Positions 63,735 through 64,000 of a stretch of 64,000 nucleotides of DNA are shown here, in pieces. Positions within the stretch are counted from its first letter, which is position 1. Every line of letters begins with the position of its first letter. The translations under genes and the position numbers were made by a program. The notes beneath the pieces are model-generated. The model ran no database searches, was not told the origin of the DNA, and saw only the letters and a list, made by a program, of their open reading frames with translations. The DNA lies in contig NZ_CP159486.1 of the NCBI RefSeq assembly GCF_041902845.1, positions 3,782,001-3,846,000 of the forward strand, given 5' to 3'. The stretch is from Limibacterium fermenti. Lineage in GTDB: Bacteria > Bacteroidota > Bacteroidia > Bacteroidales > Dysgonomonadaceae.

Positions 63735-64000
63735 ATGGAAATAATTGATTTTTCGGAAAATAACTCCCTCCTTAATTCTTATGTACGTGAGATTCGTGAT
63801 GTCACCATTCAAAATGACCGGCTCCGTTTTCGTAGAAATATCGAAAGAATAGGCGAAATATTGGCATACGAAATAAGTAAAGTTCTTTCTTATGCATCGG
63901 TTGATGTGCAAACTCCTTTAAGCAAAACGACAGTGTCGGTTCCCAATGAACAGATTGTTATCGGTACTATTTTGCGGGCAGGATTACCTTTTCATCATGG
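63735..64000 (+). CDS. upp: Uracil phosphoribosyltransferase, N-terminal part (runs off the window)
   Basis: From the ATG at 63735 the frame stays open to the window end, giving 88 complete codons. The peptide begins MEIIDFSENNSLLNSYVREI and continues with RDVTIQNDRLRFRRNIERIG, then LAYEISKVLSY, TPLSKTTV and VIGTILRAGLPFHHG. This is the start of a Upp-type phosphoribosyltransferase (uracil plus PRPP to UMP, pyrimidine salvage), with the ILRAGLP substrate loop visible. The C-terminal PRPP-binding loop lies beyond the edge. Confidence 0.88.
   Translation, partial: MEIIDFSENNSLLNSYVREIRDVTIQNDRLRFRRNIERIGEILAYEISKVLSYASVDVQTPLSKTTVSVPNEQIVIGTILRAGLPFHH

Overview
The window looks like a chromosomal segment from a member of Bacteroidales (Bacteroidota). 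Four observations support this: two SusC/SusD outer-membrane uptake loci, a PorV type IX secretion component, promoters of the Bacteroidota type (-7 box TAnnTTTG, seen before many genes on both strands), and Bacteroidales-typical families such as DUF2795, DUF2851, DUF3108, DUF5106 and a DUF6261-like protein. Moderate GC and this gene set suggest the Dysgonomonadaceae/Tannerellaceae neighbourhood, but the genus cannot be fixed from the sequence alone.

Layout. 1-4.0 kb holds a truncated membrane-protein gene, an AraC regulator, a DUF6261-like gene behind an exact 6 x 42 bp tandem array, and an orphan XylR-like regulator. 4.3-8.4 kb holds dnaE and trxA. 8.5-18.8 kb is mostly minus-strand housekeeping: cobalamin adenosyltransferase, the porV-ispF-methyltransferase operon, rex plus a fumarylacetoacetate hydrolase-fold gene, a DNA glycosylase, and three conserved envelope or unknown-function genes. 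18.8-27.5 kb is a first SusC/SusD locus with DUF4998 and DUF4959/5126/5000-like lipoproteins and a metallo-beta-lactamase-fold lipoprotein, but no recognisable glycoside hydrolase. 27.7-29.8 kb is a small scarred zone: a truncated susC, two paralogous XRE regulators (the second with a possible -1 frameshift) and a likely transposase remnant. 30-40.3 kb is a mosaic of gpmA, two thioredoxin-fold proteins, a lipoprotein of unknown function, nhaA, a phosphatase-like lipoprotein without its catalytic cysteine, a DEAD-box helicase and a biotin-dependent carboxyltransferase.

40.4-59.1 kb is the most coherent accessory system. Ten co-directional genes (fucI, susC, susD, lipoprotein, two GH172/DUF2961 enzymes, a 697-residue alpha/alpha-barrel-like protein, a DUF6786-like lipoprotein, a FucP-type permease and a ribulokinase) follow a LacI-type regulator. 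A near-palindromic motif occurs twice in front of fucI and once between the promoter boxes of the lacI gene. GH172 enzymes are known to act on alpha-D-arabinofuranosides and alpha-D-fructofuranosides, FucI-type isomerases also convert D-arabinose to D-ribulose, and ribulokinases phosphorylate ribulose. I therefore infer a locus for a D-arabinofuranose-containing glycan, feeding D-ribulose 5-phosphate into the pentose phosphate pathway.

59.2-64 kb returns to core genes (ychF, nadA, pckA, partial upp). The AT-rich gap between nadA and pckA contains several DnaA-box-like 9-mers and deserves a test as a replication origin.
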